Program-made: the position numbers and the translations under genes
Shown: positions 18,106-30,016 of the stretch, in pieces
How the letters are laid out: each line of letters begins with the position of its first letter
Numbering within the stretch: position 1 is the first letter of the stretch
The notes under the pieces: generated by a model
What the model was told of the DNA's origin: nothing
The model's input: only the letters and a program-made list of their open reading frames with translations
Databases searched by the model: none
From: Rosa chinensis
Lineage: Eukaryota; Streptophyta; Magnoliopsida; Rosales; Rosaceae
DNA length: 64,000 nucleotides
NCBI RefSeq assembly: GCF_002994745.2
Contig: NW_020126831.1
Span: 124,001-188,000, forward strand
Reading direction: 5' to 3'

Positions 18106-19811
18106 TGATGCGGCTGAAATAGCCTCACAATTTAACCCTGCAAAATGTAGTTGTTAGTATAGGATAAGCAGGATCGTTCAGTCCGGGGATTGTAGGGTAC
18201 ACCTACACAAAAAGGTCAATTAACAAATAAAAGAATAAAATGGGGGGTTTTGAATTTGGTTCCTATTCTACTTAAAATAAAAACAAAACAAATAAAACTA
18301 TATACAATGATCGACTTCCCTAATCTAGACCAATACCACTCGAAAATTAAGTGTAAAAACAGAAAATTCATTTCAACATGCTACAAAAATGTGCCCATCT
18401 TAATGCCTAGATAAGAGCTTAAATGAAAAGCCTCAGCGGATCAATCCATTTATCTGATTCGTTCTAATGTAGGTTTGGATCGGAAAAGTCCTTACCAAGC
18501 CTAATACTACTAAATTTCGAAAACACTCAGCGTAATTCTCTTAACTAGTAGTATTATCTAACCCTCGAATCAACTCACACGTGCAAATTAACCATTAGAC
18601 ATAGAATTTAACACGTAATTTCCAGAATCGTTAACCATTGAACATAGTTTTTACCACTTTTTAGAACTAATTGCTACTTGTTTAACTCAGCGCCTTAACA
18701 AATAACAATTACTCTTGGCAAATTAAGAAAACACACAAGAACTCTCACCATTATTCTAGCATGCAAACTTATTAACCTAACTCTGAAAATTACCTAAACA
18801 CGTAAAAGGGCACAAGATTGTAACATGCATCATAAAGAATTCTCGAAATTAACTCAATAATAAACTGAGAATCTCAAAAATATTAATAAAAATATTCTGA
18901 AAATTCCATGTCTCCAATTACACAACTCGCAAATTGAAACACACAAAACCGAAACAAAAATTATAAGTAGACTCATAGTTACACTTTGAAGCTTTCCTCA
19001 GCGGCTTAGCAACAAGGTGATGAACTGTCTCTGCTATGGTGGTGGAGCGTCCTTGACTCAGCGCCTAAGAGCTTAGTAGATTGATGGATGGATGGTGTCA
19101 CGGTCTTGTAGGTGATGGAAGTTTAAGAGTGAATTGGGCAGTCTTGGAATGGTTTTTGGCCAGGAAGTGATGCAATTCAGTTCTGGACGTTGCCTATTTA
19201 TAGGGAGCATTGGTTGGCTTTCCCAACTGAAACGTCTTCTTTATGGCCTTAACTCCTCTCATAATGGGCAATTCCTTTAATTTCCAAGCTGAAACATCTT
19301 TCTCTTATTTATTTTCCCACTGAACATCTTTTTCTTTTATTCCTCAACTGAAAACGTCTTTTCTCCTTTATTCCCCAACTGAAACGTCTTTCTCTTATTT
19401 ATTTCCAGCTGAAACGTCTTTCTCTTTTATTCCTCAACTGAAAACATCTTTTCTCCTTTATTTCCCTTCTTCATTGCTTGGTCAAATATCTTAATGCTTT
19501 ATTTTATGACTCCATCATTGCTATTTGCAAGAGTTCAACCAGGCAACGTTTCCTACAACAAGCAGGAGAATATCGAATTTTATAGAGAAAATAAAGGGAA
19601 ATTAAAATGTAAAGACCGCAAAAATAGTTGACAGTTAGGAATCCTGATCCAGCTAGGATTTTTCATGAATTTTACTTTTTCCTCCTATTTCACTCCAAAC
19701 ACTCAACAAGACTTTCAAATGACTTAATGACTCAAAACACTAAACTAAGGGAGAAAAAGGCTAAAATGAGGCACATAATTAATAATATTGTCACACTTTT
19801 TGCTCCTATCA
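18106..19811 (-). repeat. 5' LTR of element B
   Basis: 1706 bases. On the minus strand it runs from TGATAGGAGC (19811) to GCCGCATCA (18106). The last 1110 bases in window order match 1-1126. It has a TATA box at 19195-19202 with tandem repeats at 19225-19455. It contains CCGGGGATTG at 18183-18192, the strand complement of the U5 anti-PBS segment. Right of 19811 the gag of element C begins. Confidence 0.93.
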
Positions 19812-20690
19812 GAACAATGAAAGCCTTCTGGAGAAATACTTCCAGCTTCCAAGGTCATCAACCAGGAAGAGCTTAGTGATAGAGCAAGCTCATGATGAGC
19901 ACTGCCTACTATGAGAGGTTCAATAACTTACTGCACAATGTCCTCAACATAATGAAGATGAACTATCACATGTTCTACGAAGGACTCTTACCCTTGAAAG
20001 CAAATGTTGGATGCTGCAGCTGGTGGAGCTTTTGTGGATAAGTCACCTGCTTGGAAGGAACTTATAGCAATCGGCCCTACTCCCACAGTATGAGGTGTGA
20101 GACAACCCATGTAGGGTAAATGAGTAGCACTATCTGCATTCGGATCAATGAGCAAATACCTTCTTGTGAACAAGGTGCGACTACTCAGCCATGGAGACCT
20201 CTGCTTGTGGTATGCTTTCAAGACTCCTACGGTCAATGTCTCACTGATGAGATGGTGGTTGGAACTGTGAATGCTATAGGAGCTATCAGGAACAAGGGTC
20301 CCACGTCCAAGTATGATCCATATTCGATACTTAACTGGATAGGACACTAATTCAAGTGACAACAATGAAATGTTCAAACCTCTTGGTGGATTTCCAACGT
20401 CCTCAAGGACTCCTATCAAAGACCTTACATGTCTCCTCAACACAATGTAGGGAATTCCAATTCTCACTATGATAAACATAGAGCATTGACTATTCTACTC
20501 AGGCATGACTATCACACAGACTTTGCTTCAAGACAACGACCAATGCCAAGACATTGCAGAGCTCAAGAAGCAAATGGGACAAGTTGGACTTCATGACCAA
20601 GTTTCATGAGAGTGGTAAGCCGACAACACATTCCAAACCCAAAGAGCTTTGAAGTTCCACCACTGAGGAGAAGAGGAAACCACGTCTAGC
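19812..20690 (+). pseudogene. gag: Gag fragment of element C, heavily decayed
   Basis: This aligns by eye with the 3' two thirds of element F's gag (about 45755-46735), and with A's gag. It is broken by very many single-base losses and some substitutions, so no frame stays open beyond about 80 codons of true homology. The N-terminal part would lie left of element B, outside the window. Recognisable parts are the YYERFN segment, the [13 protein letters not shown] segment and the Gag C-terminus before PNPK. The zinc-knuckle cysteines are no longer readable in frame. It runs straight into the post-coding block, so this element never had pol here. It is non-functional as read, but the density of indels may partly reflect assembly error. 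Confidence 0.85.
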
Positions 20691-22568
20691 TGAGAAGACG
20701 TTAAAACAAGCGCTACTTGGGAGGCAACCCATGCAAATCAATTGCTTTCTTATTCTTATCTTTTATTTTCGTTTTTGCTTTTGAATTTAGTATTATTTTC
20801 GTAAATTTCATCCCTATATGCTTAAGTGTTTCATTGCATGCTTTAATTGATTACATTGAGGACAATGCAATATTTAAGTGTGGGGGAAGGGATTTACACT
20901 TTTATTTTGAGTCATATATTGAAAAATACAAAAAAATGAAAAATGTCAAAAATTTAAAAATTTTCGTTGCTTTTGTTTTTGTTTTGAGTCTTAGGATGCC
21001 CTATCAACTGTCTAGGATGATTCTATATCTCTGAAATCATGATAAAGAGGATCACAAAATTGAGATGACTAAACATGGTATTCTTTGGTTAATTGAGATA
21101 TATGAAAAATATGTGCCTTGTAGTGGATATGGATTTCGACTTTGGTACAGAAATATGAGCATGTTAAGATGAGTTTGATTCATAAAGCCATGTGAGATAT
21201 TTAAGCCATGTCCCTTTTTCTTGGAGTGAAATCAAAATATATTCTTATTTTCTTGCGATGTTTTGATGATCTCATTATTCTTTCATTTGATTGACTACTT
21301 GCCATAGATTAAGTTTGATGGACTAGAGAATGCTAGAATTCGCTCTTGTGCTTGTTGAGACGTTTGTCAATACATGGCCCTGATTCTGGAAGGGATAGAG
21401 GCATCCTAGGAATTACCACCATTGCCATAAACTGTGTCCCATTTGTGCCCGTCGTGGGACCCCCTAGATAAGCCCTTTGAGCCTACATTAAGCCTTTTCA
21501 TTCATCACCCTTAAAATCCTTAACCATGAAGCTTAGTATAGTTACAACCCTACCCTTTGTTCTAAGAACTTAGTGGAGCTATCTTTTGAGACATACTACT
21601 GGGTTTGATGCTAAGGATGAAAATTGAGAAGAGGTGAAAGTTCAAGTGTGGGGGTAGACTTGTCCATAAAAAAAAAAAAAAAAAAAATATGTGAAAGCCG
21701 TGAAAAATGAAAAGAAAAGAAAAAAAATTGTGTACGGCTAAAAGAAGAAAGAAATATTTATGGATTTTAGTCCCCATACTTAGTGATTTTGGAGTTTACT
21801 TTGAACTGAAGGCCCATTACAGAAAATTGGCCTTTGTCCATACCACTAAGTTCAAGGGAAGTCTACAATGAAGATTGGGCCCAACATGAAGACATAGGCC
21901 CTTTTATTTACCTCTAGGGAAGTGACGTTTTTGCAATGCATTGGTGGATTTCTTGTGGTCTACATTTACATGTGCTCTGCTAGGTTTTAGGACACTTTGA
22001 TAAATCCTTACCTTCATTTCTTAAACCTTGAGCCTTGGCCCCATTACAACCTTTAGAGACCTTCTTGATCCTTAAGATGGGACAGCCCTTGATGTGGAGA
22101 TGAGTTACAAGAGTTGAACTATGGCTTGGGTCCATCTGTGCAAGTAGTTGTATCCTTCATGAGATCTTTAAAGAAAATTATACATGTGCTTTCGTTTCTT
22201 GAATTATGTGATATACTTGCTATCTTTCACATATACTTGAGTGTATAAGCTTTTAAGCATTGCCATGATCTGAGAGAAGAAAGAGTGGATATAACTTGTG
22301 AGGATTTGAATCATACTTGTTTGAAGCATGCTAACAGAAACCATCACCATTGTTCCAACCAAGTCCTACTTGTGTATATGTAACTTATGTGTTTTAATTA
22401 ACTCTCGAATGCCTAACATTTATTCTTGGTTAAGTGCTACTCTTGGTGTTGTGAAAGTAAGAGATTGCTGAGACAAAAAGTTGAAGGGCTATAGAGTCTT
22501 TGTATGTTTAGAGTCTTTAAATTTTCGTTCAGTCTTAGTGTGATTTTGCTAAGGGACTAGCAAAAGCT
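20691..22568 (+). promoter_or_regulatory. 3' UTR of element C
   Basis: Parallel to the 3' UTR of A and F throughout. It includes the conserved block (to 20730), PPT-like motifs near 20876 and 21645, and the GTCCC/GGGAC hairpin (21436-21460). No credible gene. Confidence 0.8.
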
Positions 22569-22582
22569 AAGTGTGGGGAATT
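22569..22582 (+). promoter_or_regulatory. Polypurine tract of element C
   Basis: AAGTGTGGGGAATT directly before the LTR, one G shorter than in A. Confidence 0.82.
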
Positions 22583-24863
22583 TGATAGGAGCATTTTAAT
22601 GCGACGTTTTACTTGTTTTTCCCTGCATTTTCTGCGTTATTTCCTTAATAAAACCCTGTTTAGGAAAGTTTCCATTCTTTGATTGGGAAAGTTCCTATTG
22701 TAGAAAGTTTCTATTTTGTAGTTTCTATTTATCATTTTAGTAAGTTTCCATTTTCAGTAGTTTCTATTTTCATTTTAGAAAGTTTCCCATTTTCATTTTA
22801 GGAAAGTTCTATTTTCTTACTAGTTTCTATTTTCAGGTCCTTGTCAAAATGAGCTGAAACGAGCTCCAAATGGAGAAGAAGCTAGCCAACGTTGGAGGAG
22901 ACAAATGAAGTAAAAGGGAAGCACAAATGAGCAGAAATGAAGGAAAGAAGTTTCCTGGTCCAACAGGAACCCTGTCCAGAAAGGAAGCTTGCAAAACAAA
23001 CTCTTGAGCCAACATGAATGGAGATCGAATTAATGAGTGACATGGCATGAGGAAGCTTCTTGAAGACTCTAGATGATGACATGGCATAGAGGGACGCATG
23101 GAGGCCCAAAAACTCTCAAGACTTGTGGATTTTCGGCTAATTGGATAAAAGCCACAAGAGCCCATGGAACTAGGGTTTGTGACGCAAACCCTAGCCTAAA
23201 GATGTTTTGCCGTGAATTTGAAGAGAGAACAAGGAGTGACGTGGAAAATCAGAAATTAAAAAGGAGATTTTCTAGGGCTATTTTTATGGAAATAATCAAG
23301 AGATAAACCCTAGAAGACTCCTAGCCGTCCAAGCCAAGAGGAAACAAGGAATGCCGTGCAAACCCTAGGAATTCGGCCAAGAGATAATGAAGGAGAAATT
23401 AGGGTTTTTGCCGTGAGGAAAAATCAGAAAAATAAAGAGATTTCGTGGAGATTTCTTAGGGAGCTTTTAAAGGAAAGAGATATGTGTTGAACACAAAAGC
23501 TCTCAAGGAGTCTAGTTCATCCTTTTCTCTAAATATTTTGCCGAATTGGTGTATAAAATCAGAAATATTATCACATATTTCGGCAAGAATTATTTAGGGA
23601 ATAATATTGGATTTTGTGATTGGTTGAACCATCATAGGCTTATGTGGCAAGAAACCATTGGAGAATTTATGTGGAGGAAGCAAGCACTGCGTGAGTTTCT
23701 CTAGGGTTTGACGCTTGGAAACAAAGAGGCCGTGCTCCTATATATTCTTCCCCTTTCTCAACGTCAAGGAGTCCCGATTCCACCTTTTGCATTTACACTT
23801 TGAGAAAAAAATCAGAAACTCCTAGCTAGCCGTGTTATCTCCATCCTCTAGGTCACACCACGAAGTTCAAGCAGGCCAAGGAAGAAGAAGACAAGCCGTG
23901 CACCCAATCCATCACCACCCTTGAGATTGCTTTCAAAATTCAAGAGTCCATTCATCACTTCATTCATCTCATCTTCATCACGGTGTAATCCGATTCTCCT
24001 TGTAACCTTTGCTTTGTAATTTTGTTGTTATGCTAGTTGACACAATTGTTTGAACAAATATTGTTTTCTGAAATTTTATGATTAATTGTTAATTTTCAGA
24101 TTCATATATTGCGATTTATGGTTGCTTTTTGTGGTGTGTTTGATTAATTTGCATGATAGAAATCTTTGTATGATAATCTTATGTGGTTTGCAACATTAGG
24201 GTTTTTATGTGAATGTTGCTACGATATCTGAGAACATGGATCACTTTTGTTTGTGTCTTGAATCGATAAGTAGTAAAGGTTTTGTACAAAACGAGTTTAA
24301 TCAAAGAAGGATTGCAATTAGGTGGACTTTTCATACTAAGTTGCACATTTGAGTTGTAGCCTTTCTAGGTGTTTAATGCGTTAAACATGACATGATTGAC
24401 TAGCTTTCTAGGGTTTGATGCATGTTTGATAGGATTAATCTAGGTGCTTTCGCTTAGGTATTAACATTGAAAGTAAAATATGGGAATTGTTTGCTTATGA
24501 AATTTACATGATCAACTCCTTGCATGACTATGATGAACAATGATGAACTTGAATCAATTTTAATCATGAGTTTCGATTGATCTTTGTTTCTGCATCCCAT
24601 TTTGTTTTATGTTTTTGCATTTTAATTATTTTCTTAACTTAGTTTAAAACTAGAAATAAAAATCAAAAAATTCCCCCTTTTTCGTAAATATGTATATATT
24701 TTGTTATATTTTTGTAAATATTATACTTTGTTTTAATTTTAATTGTTTAATTGTTTGACAATGACAGGTGTACCCTCAATCCCCGGAATAGAACGATCCC
24801 TATTTACTTTATACTACTAATGACATTTCAGGGTTAAATTGGTCGCTCCCAAAAGCGACATCA
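22583..24863 (+). repeat. LTR shared by two element C units
   Basis: 2281 bases, TGATAGGAG to GCGACATCA, related to the A and F LTRs but clearly diverged by substitutions and small indels. TATA box at 23739-23745. CAATCCCCGG at 24777-24786 pairs with CCGGGGATTG at 24880-24889. Confidence 0.92.
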
Positions 24864-24868
24864 ATTTT

Positions 24869-24886
24869 TGGCGCCGCTGCCGGGGA
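24869..24886 (+). promoter_or_regulatory. Primer-binding site of the second C unit
   Basis: TGGCGCCGCTGCCGGGGA matches the tRNA-Asp complement except for one C in place of T. Confidence 0.85.
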
Positions 24887-26018
24887 TTGAAAAATCACTT
24901 GTTAAATATGTGAATATTTGTTTTGTTTATATGTTGTGTTCGAAAAAAAAAAAAAAAATTTAATTTACTTGTTAATTATTTTGTAATTGTCGAAATTTAG
25001 TTAACTAATTACTTAGGTTGTTATTTATATTGTTGAATACAAATTTTTATTGTAAGTTGTAAATTAAAGAAGGAATAGGTGAAGTCGTGTTTATTAATAT
25101 TGGCCTAAACCCCTTATTGGTACCTAGTTCAGGTCCCTTAAGGTTGAGGGCGGCCTTTATTAACATTCATTGAACTGTCTTCACACTTAGGACCTTTTAT
25201 ATCCAAGTAAGTATAGCCTATGTGGGATGGTGTCTAGGAAAGGGGACAACGCTCATGACAGGTTCTTGAATCCAGAAGTGCGTGCAAATGAGCCTAAACC
25301 ACAATGTGGGAGTAGCTCATGCCAAAATGGATTCTACCTCTCGTGGTCGCCCTCCCCTACCTGGCCATTTCAGTAAGGTTGCCCAAAGGATGTAGGAGGG
25401 ACTTTGTGTCTAGACGAATATACTTGGGCCGCACGTCCACTTTGATTTACCGCTTGGAATTGAATTTGAAATCAATGATATATATAACAAAAAATGAAAT
25501 ATTGTGATTCACTAAGGTATATTGGATTAAACATAGTCTTGAAAAGGGTAGCTGTTTCAGTCCCATTGCACATCGAGACTCCCTGTTCCCGTACCTAAGT
25601 GTTGAGAATAATTGTAAAGAAAAGGAAAGAATAAGAATTATTTGTAAGTATTTTCGTACAAAAAAAAAAAAAAAAAAAAAAACAAAAACAAAAAAATATA
25701 TATATATAATGTGTGACGTTTGTTTGTTGTTTTGTTTGAAAGTTTTAGCAAATTGTGTCTAATCTTGTAAACAAAAGAAAAGAATTAATTGTAAATATTG
25801 TTAAGTCCTTAATTGTTATAAGTGTGTAAAATCGTATGAGTAGATAAGGGCCCTTTTGTTAATATTGGCCTTAACCCTTCATTAGTGCCTTTCTAAGTTC
25901 TTTTGAAGTTGAGGGCGGCTTTTATTAACATTTGGAGACTGTCTAACACATGAGTTCTTTTCAAGCTGAGTAAGGGGCATATAGGTGGTGTCTTAGGTTG
26001 AGACCCTGGGTGATGGGA
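24887..26018 (+). promoter_or_regulatory. Leader of the second C unit, truncated
   Basis: Follows the leader of A closely: A tract, module 1 with a CCAC-AAT-GTGG hairpin (25309-25319), second A tract, start of module 2. It ends at GGTGATGGG, where A continues with TTCAAATTGG. Here a B-family LTR begins in mid-sequence. No gene. Confidence 0.8.
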
Positions 26019-27377
26019 AAATAAATAAATGAAAAGATGTTTCAGCTGGAAAATAAATAAGAGAAAGACGTTTTCAGTTGGGGAATAAAGGAGAAAAGAC
26101 GTTTTCAGTTGAGGAATAAAAGAAAAAGATGTTTCAGCTGGAAAATAAATAAGAGAAAGATGTTTCAGCTTGGAAATTAAAGGAATTGCCCCATTATGAG
26201 AGGAGTTAAGGCCATAAAGAAGACGTTTCAGTTGGGAAAGCCAACCAATGCTCCCTATAAATAGGCAACGTCCATAACTGAATTTGCATCACTTCCCAGC
26301 CAAGATCACTCCCAGCCAAGATCATTCCAAGACTACCCAATTCACTCCTCAAACCTCCATATCTTACAAGACCGTGACCACCATCCATCCATCAATCTAC
26401 AAAGCTCTAAGGCGCTGAGTCAAGGACGCTCCACCACCATCGCAGAGACAAGTTCATCACCGTGTTGCTAAGCCGCTGAGGAAAGCTTCAAAGTGTAACT
26501 ATGACTCTACTTATAATTTTTGTTTCGGTTTTGTGTGTTTCAATTTGTGAGTTGTGTAATTGGAGACATGAAATTTTCAGAATATTTTTATTAATATATT
26601 TGAGATTTTCAGTTTATTATTGAGTTAATTTTGAGAATTTTTTATGATGCATGTTACAATCTTGTGCCCTTTTATGTGTTTTGGTAATTTTCAGAGTTAG
26701 GTTCATAAGTTTGCATGCTAGAATAACGGTGAGAGTTTTTGTGTGTTTGCTTAATTTGCCAAGAGTAATTGTTATTTGTTAAGACGCTGAGTTAAACAAG
26801 TAGCAATTAGTTCTAAAAAGTGGTAAAAATCATGCTTTATTGATTAAATGATTCTGGAAATTACGTGTTAAATTCTATGTGTAATGGTTAATTTGCACGT
26901 GTGAGTTGATTCGAGGGTTAGATAATACTACTAGTTAAGAGAATTACGCTGAGTGTTTTCGAAATTTAGTAATATTAGGCTTGGTAAGGACTTTTCCGAT
27001 CCAAACCTATATTAGAACGAATCAGATAAATGGATTGATCCGCTGAGGCTTTTCATTTTGGCTCTTATCTAGGCATTTAAGGTGGGCACATTTTTGTAGC
27101 ATGTTGAAATGAATTTTCTGTTTTTACACTTAGTAATTTCCGACTGGCATTGGTCTAGGTTAGGGAAGTCGATCATTGTATATAGTTTTATTTGCTTTGT
27201 TTTTACTTTTAGTAGATTAGAAACCAAATTCCAAAACCCCCATTTTATTCTTTTATTTGTTAATTGACCTTTTTGTGTAGGTGTACCCTACAATCCCCGG
27301 ACTGAACGATCCTGCTTATCCTATACTGACAACTACATTTTGCAGGGTTAAATTGTGAGGCTATTTCAGCCGCATCA
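26019..27377 (+). repeat. 5' LTR of element G, 5'-truncated
   Basis: Equivalent to the plus-strand version of 18106-19811 but missing about the first 350 bases. It starts inside the tandem-repeat array (26030-26240). TATA box 26256-26263; ends GCCGCATCA. CAATCCCCGG at 27291-27300 pairs with 27394-27403 beyond the PBS. The LTR start and any target duplication have been lost. Confidence 0.9.
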
Positions 27378-27382
27378 ATTTT

Positions 27383-27400
27383 TGGCGCCGTTGCCGGGGA
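27383..27400 (+). promoter_or_regulatory. Primer-binding site (tRNA-Asp) of element G
   Basis: TGGCGCCGTTGCCGGGGA, identical to that of element A although the LTRs are of a different family. Confidence 0.92.
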
Positions 27401-28412
27401 TTGTTAAAATCCCTTGCACTTAAAGTGTCATCGATTTTGTTGTATATAGAATGCATGCTAATTTTTGTACTACACTTGTGGAATGGTGACAAATTGCGAT
27501 TTCGGTTAGGCCAAGCTTTAATTGTGATTTAGTTTAAGTTTTATGAGTGTTACAAAATTAAGCATGTCTTTTATCATTGTTGTACAATTTGTAGAAGTTG
27601 TTTTTTTAAGCATATTGTAAATTGTATGTGTTTCATTTAGATTAATTTACTTAATTGTTGTAAAATTGTATGTGGATATGAATTCAGCTAAATACTTAAT
27701 TGTTGTATGTGTGTAAAATCATATGAGTAGACAAGGGCCCTTTTGTTAATATTGGCCTAAACCCTTCATTAGTACCTTGCTCAGGTCTCTTGAGGTTGAG
27801 GGCAGCCTTTATTAGCACTTGGAGAACTGTCTAACACATAAGTTAATTTCCCAGCTGAGTAAGGGGCGCATACGGATGGTGTCTTAGGTTGAGACCCTGG
27901 GTGATGGGTTCAATTGGATCTCAGAGATACTATAGAATGAGCCTAAACCACTATGTGGGAGTAGCCGATAGGGGCCTAAACCTCAATGAGGGAGTAGCCT
28001 CCGTAGTATCACTAAAATGAGTCCTCCCTCTCACTTACCTCTTAATCTGGCCATTCGGCCTTCTGAAACAAAGGAAAGAGACTTATGTCTAGGCGACTAT
28101 CCCTATATCGTATCTCACCAATAGTAGTGGTTTCTATTGGGCTCGACTTACAACTTGGAATCAATTGAGATATTAACTATGTTTATAATAATAAAAAAAA
28201 AAAAAATTGATGGTGACCTGCGTAAGGTATATTGGATTAAACATGACTTTGTCGAGGGTAGCTGTTCTATAGTCCCATTGCACAAACGAGGTCCTCTGTT
28301 CCAGTACCTAAGTATGTAAATGTAAAAGTAACTTAGAAAGTTAGGAAAGACATAATGTTTGTATTTCGAACCTTGTACATGTTACTAACACTTGATTTGG
28401 TCTTAAAGGTCC
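27401..28412 (+). promoter_or_regulatory. Leader of element G
   Basis: About 1 kb with a single module (27737-28160) of the module-2 type. It carries hairpins CCAC-TAT-GTGG (27948-27958) and CCTC-AAT-GAGG (27981-27991). The tail resembling the end of A's module 1 (CCCATTGCACA, CCTGTTCC-like) follows at 28226-28312. It ends TTAAAG before the gag start. No gene. Confidence 0.75.
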
Positions 28413-28433
28413 ATGAATGTCCACTGTCTCTGA
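28413..28433 (+). other. Six-codon upstream reading frame at the G gag start
   Basis: ATG AAT GTC CAC TGT CTC TGA, starting four bases before the gag ATG at 28417. The layout is the same as in A, but four of the six codons differ in sequence. Confidence 0.45.
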
Positions 28434-30016
28434 TAAGACTAAGGAGCTCTTTGAAAAATTGGAACGTGCTAAGCAAAGGGCAGAACTCACTTTTTCAGAT
28501 CGCCCTCCTCTAGAAAGGAGGGATTCTCAGGACTCTAGCTATTCAGGTTATAACTCCTCAACTAGATCAACCGAGGAGGTCAACAAACCTGACCATTCTG
28601 AGAAGGAGAAGAACAAGTCTTTGAAGAGGAAGAAGAAGAAGAGGTCACTGAAGAGGACGTTGCAGACACAGAAGAGGAAGAAGAGGAAGAGCACGCCCGT
28701 GTTGAGCAAGTACAGGCACCAATGGCTGAGACTATTAGGCAACTATCCAATCCTACAGGTGGGGTGCTGCGCCCTTATGCATTGCCTATCCAGAACCAGG
28801 AGAGGGGCTTAATGATGATTTTGAGTTAAAGAGTGGGTTTCTGCATCACCTACCCAAGTTTCATGGGATGAGTAGTGAAGACACCAACAAGCATCTCAAG
28901 GAGTTCGAGTTTGTCTGTGGGAGTATGTGCCCTAAAGGAGTTGATATCAATATCTTGAAGATGAAGGCATTTTCCTTTACTTTGGAGGACAAGGCCAAGA
29001 CTTGGCTATTTGAGCTGCCTGCTGGCACTATCAACACTTGGGATAGGATGAAGGGCGAGTTCCTTACGAAGTACTTTCCTGCCTCAAAGGTCACTGTTTT
29101 GAGGAAGCAGATTAGTGGAATTACGCAAGGACATGAGGAGAATTTCTGCAATTATTGGGACAGGTTTAAGAGCCTTGTAGCATCATGCCCTAACCATGGG
29201 ATGAGTGAGGGGTCCTCCTAACCTATTTTTATGAAGGACTCACCGCTAATGAGCGTGGTCTGTTAGATGCTGCTGCTGGAGGATCTTTTATGGATAAGAC
29301 ACCTGCTGATGCCAAGGTGCTACTTACTAATCGTGCACTAAACTATCAACAATATGAGGGTGCTTTCCTCTCAACGGAGGGTACATGAGGTGTCCACTAA
29401 CTCTGCTCTTGAAGACAAGGTCAACAAGATGTCTACTTTGCTGTCTCAAGTCTTAAACGTTAATGGAGGAGGAGCAATGGCTCAAGTGTGTGGGATGTGC
29501 TCGACTCAAGGGCACCCCACAGATAAATGTCCCCAGCTTGCCTCTCCAGAAGGATGGGAATCTGTTAACGCCCTAAGGTTCAAGGAGGTCAAGGAGGCCC
29601 GAGTACAACCCTTACTCTAATACATACAATCCTGGGCTCAGAGATCACCCCAACTTTCGTTGGGCCAACAATGATAACACTTGAGACCACCTCAAGGCCC
29701 AGGTCAGAATTCTCAGCACCCACCAGGTTTGTTTTTGAGGCCTCAGGTACCTCAAACTTTTGGTATTCCCAATTCTGTCCCTCCACCTCCTGTCTCTAAT
29801 ACTTTGAGTGCCCCTAATTATGATGAACTGTTGAAGTCCCTTGCTGTGGGGCAACAACAACTTAACACGGCTACTCAAGCTTTGATTGAAGGACAGCGAC
29901 TCATTCAAAGGATATTTGCAGAGCTCAAGAATCAAATGGGCCAAGTGGTGGATTTCATGGGTCGGATTGCTGAAACAGGGAAGCTACCAAGTAACACAGT
30001 GCCTAACCCAAGATGA
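28417..30016 (+). pseudogene. gag: Gag of element G, frameshifted, no pol
   Basis: The reading starts MSTVSDKTKELFEKLERA. It then shifts frame near 28610, where an alternative frame reads as a long glutamate-rich acidic stretch. The core Gag domain is at 28800-29220 (ELKSGFLHHLPKFHGM, LKMKAFSF, YFPASKV segments). The zinc knuckle at 29490-29531 has C-x2-C-x4-H-x4-C intact (CGMCSTQGHPTDKC). The C-terminus at 29681-30016 ends QMGQVVDFM...LPSNTVPNPR with a stop. At least three frameshifts break it. After the stop the sequence is that found after pol in B (GAGCACGTGTGAACAAGG). A whole pol is therefore missing, from the Gag/PR border to the last few codons. Gag would form the particle; enzymes would have to come from another element. 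Confidence 0.85.

Larger units (their letters stand above)
1..19811 (-). mobile_element. Element B: Athila-like LTR retrotransposon, deletion derivative, interrupted by element A
   Basis: Read on the minus strand, the order is 5' LTR (18106-19811), PBS, leader, a scrap of pol 3' end, 3' UTR, PPT and 3' LTR (1-1126, cut by the window start). Element A (1825-15906) lies inside the 3' UTR. Gag and nearly all of pol are missing, so B cannot encode its own enzymes. The right end abuts a gag sequence of element C, which continues at 19812; the matching left flank is outside the window, so the target duplication cannot be checked. The LTR family is shared with element G. Confidence 0.9.
19812..26018 (+). 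mobile_element. Element C: gag-only Athila-like element(s) sharing one LTR
   Basis: The order is gag fragment, conserved block, 3' UTR, PPT, LTR (22583-24863), PBS and leader (to 26018). An LTR with a PPT on its left and a PBS on its right is both the 3' end of one unit and the 5' end of another. The left end is cut by element B. The right end is an abrupt junction with a B-family LTR. Confidence 0.82.
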
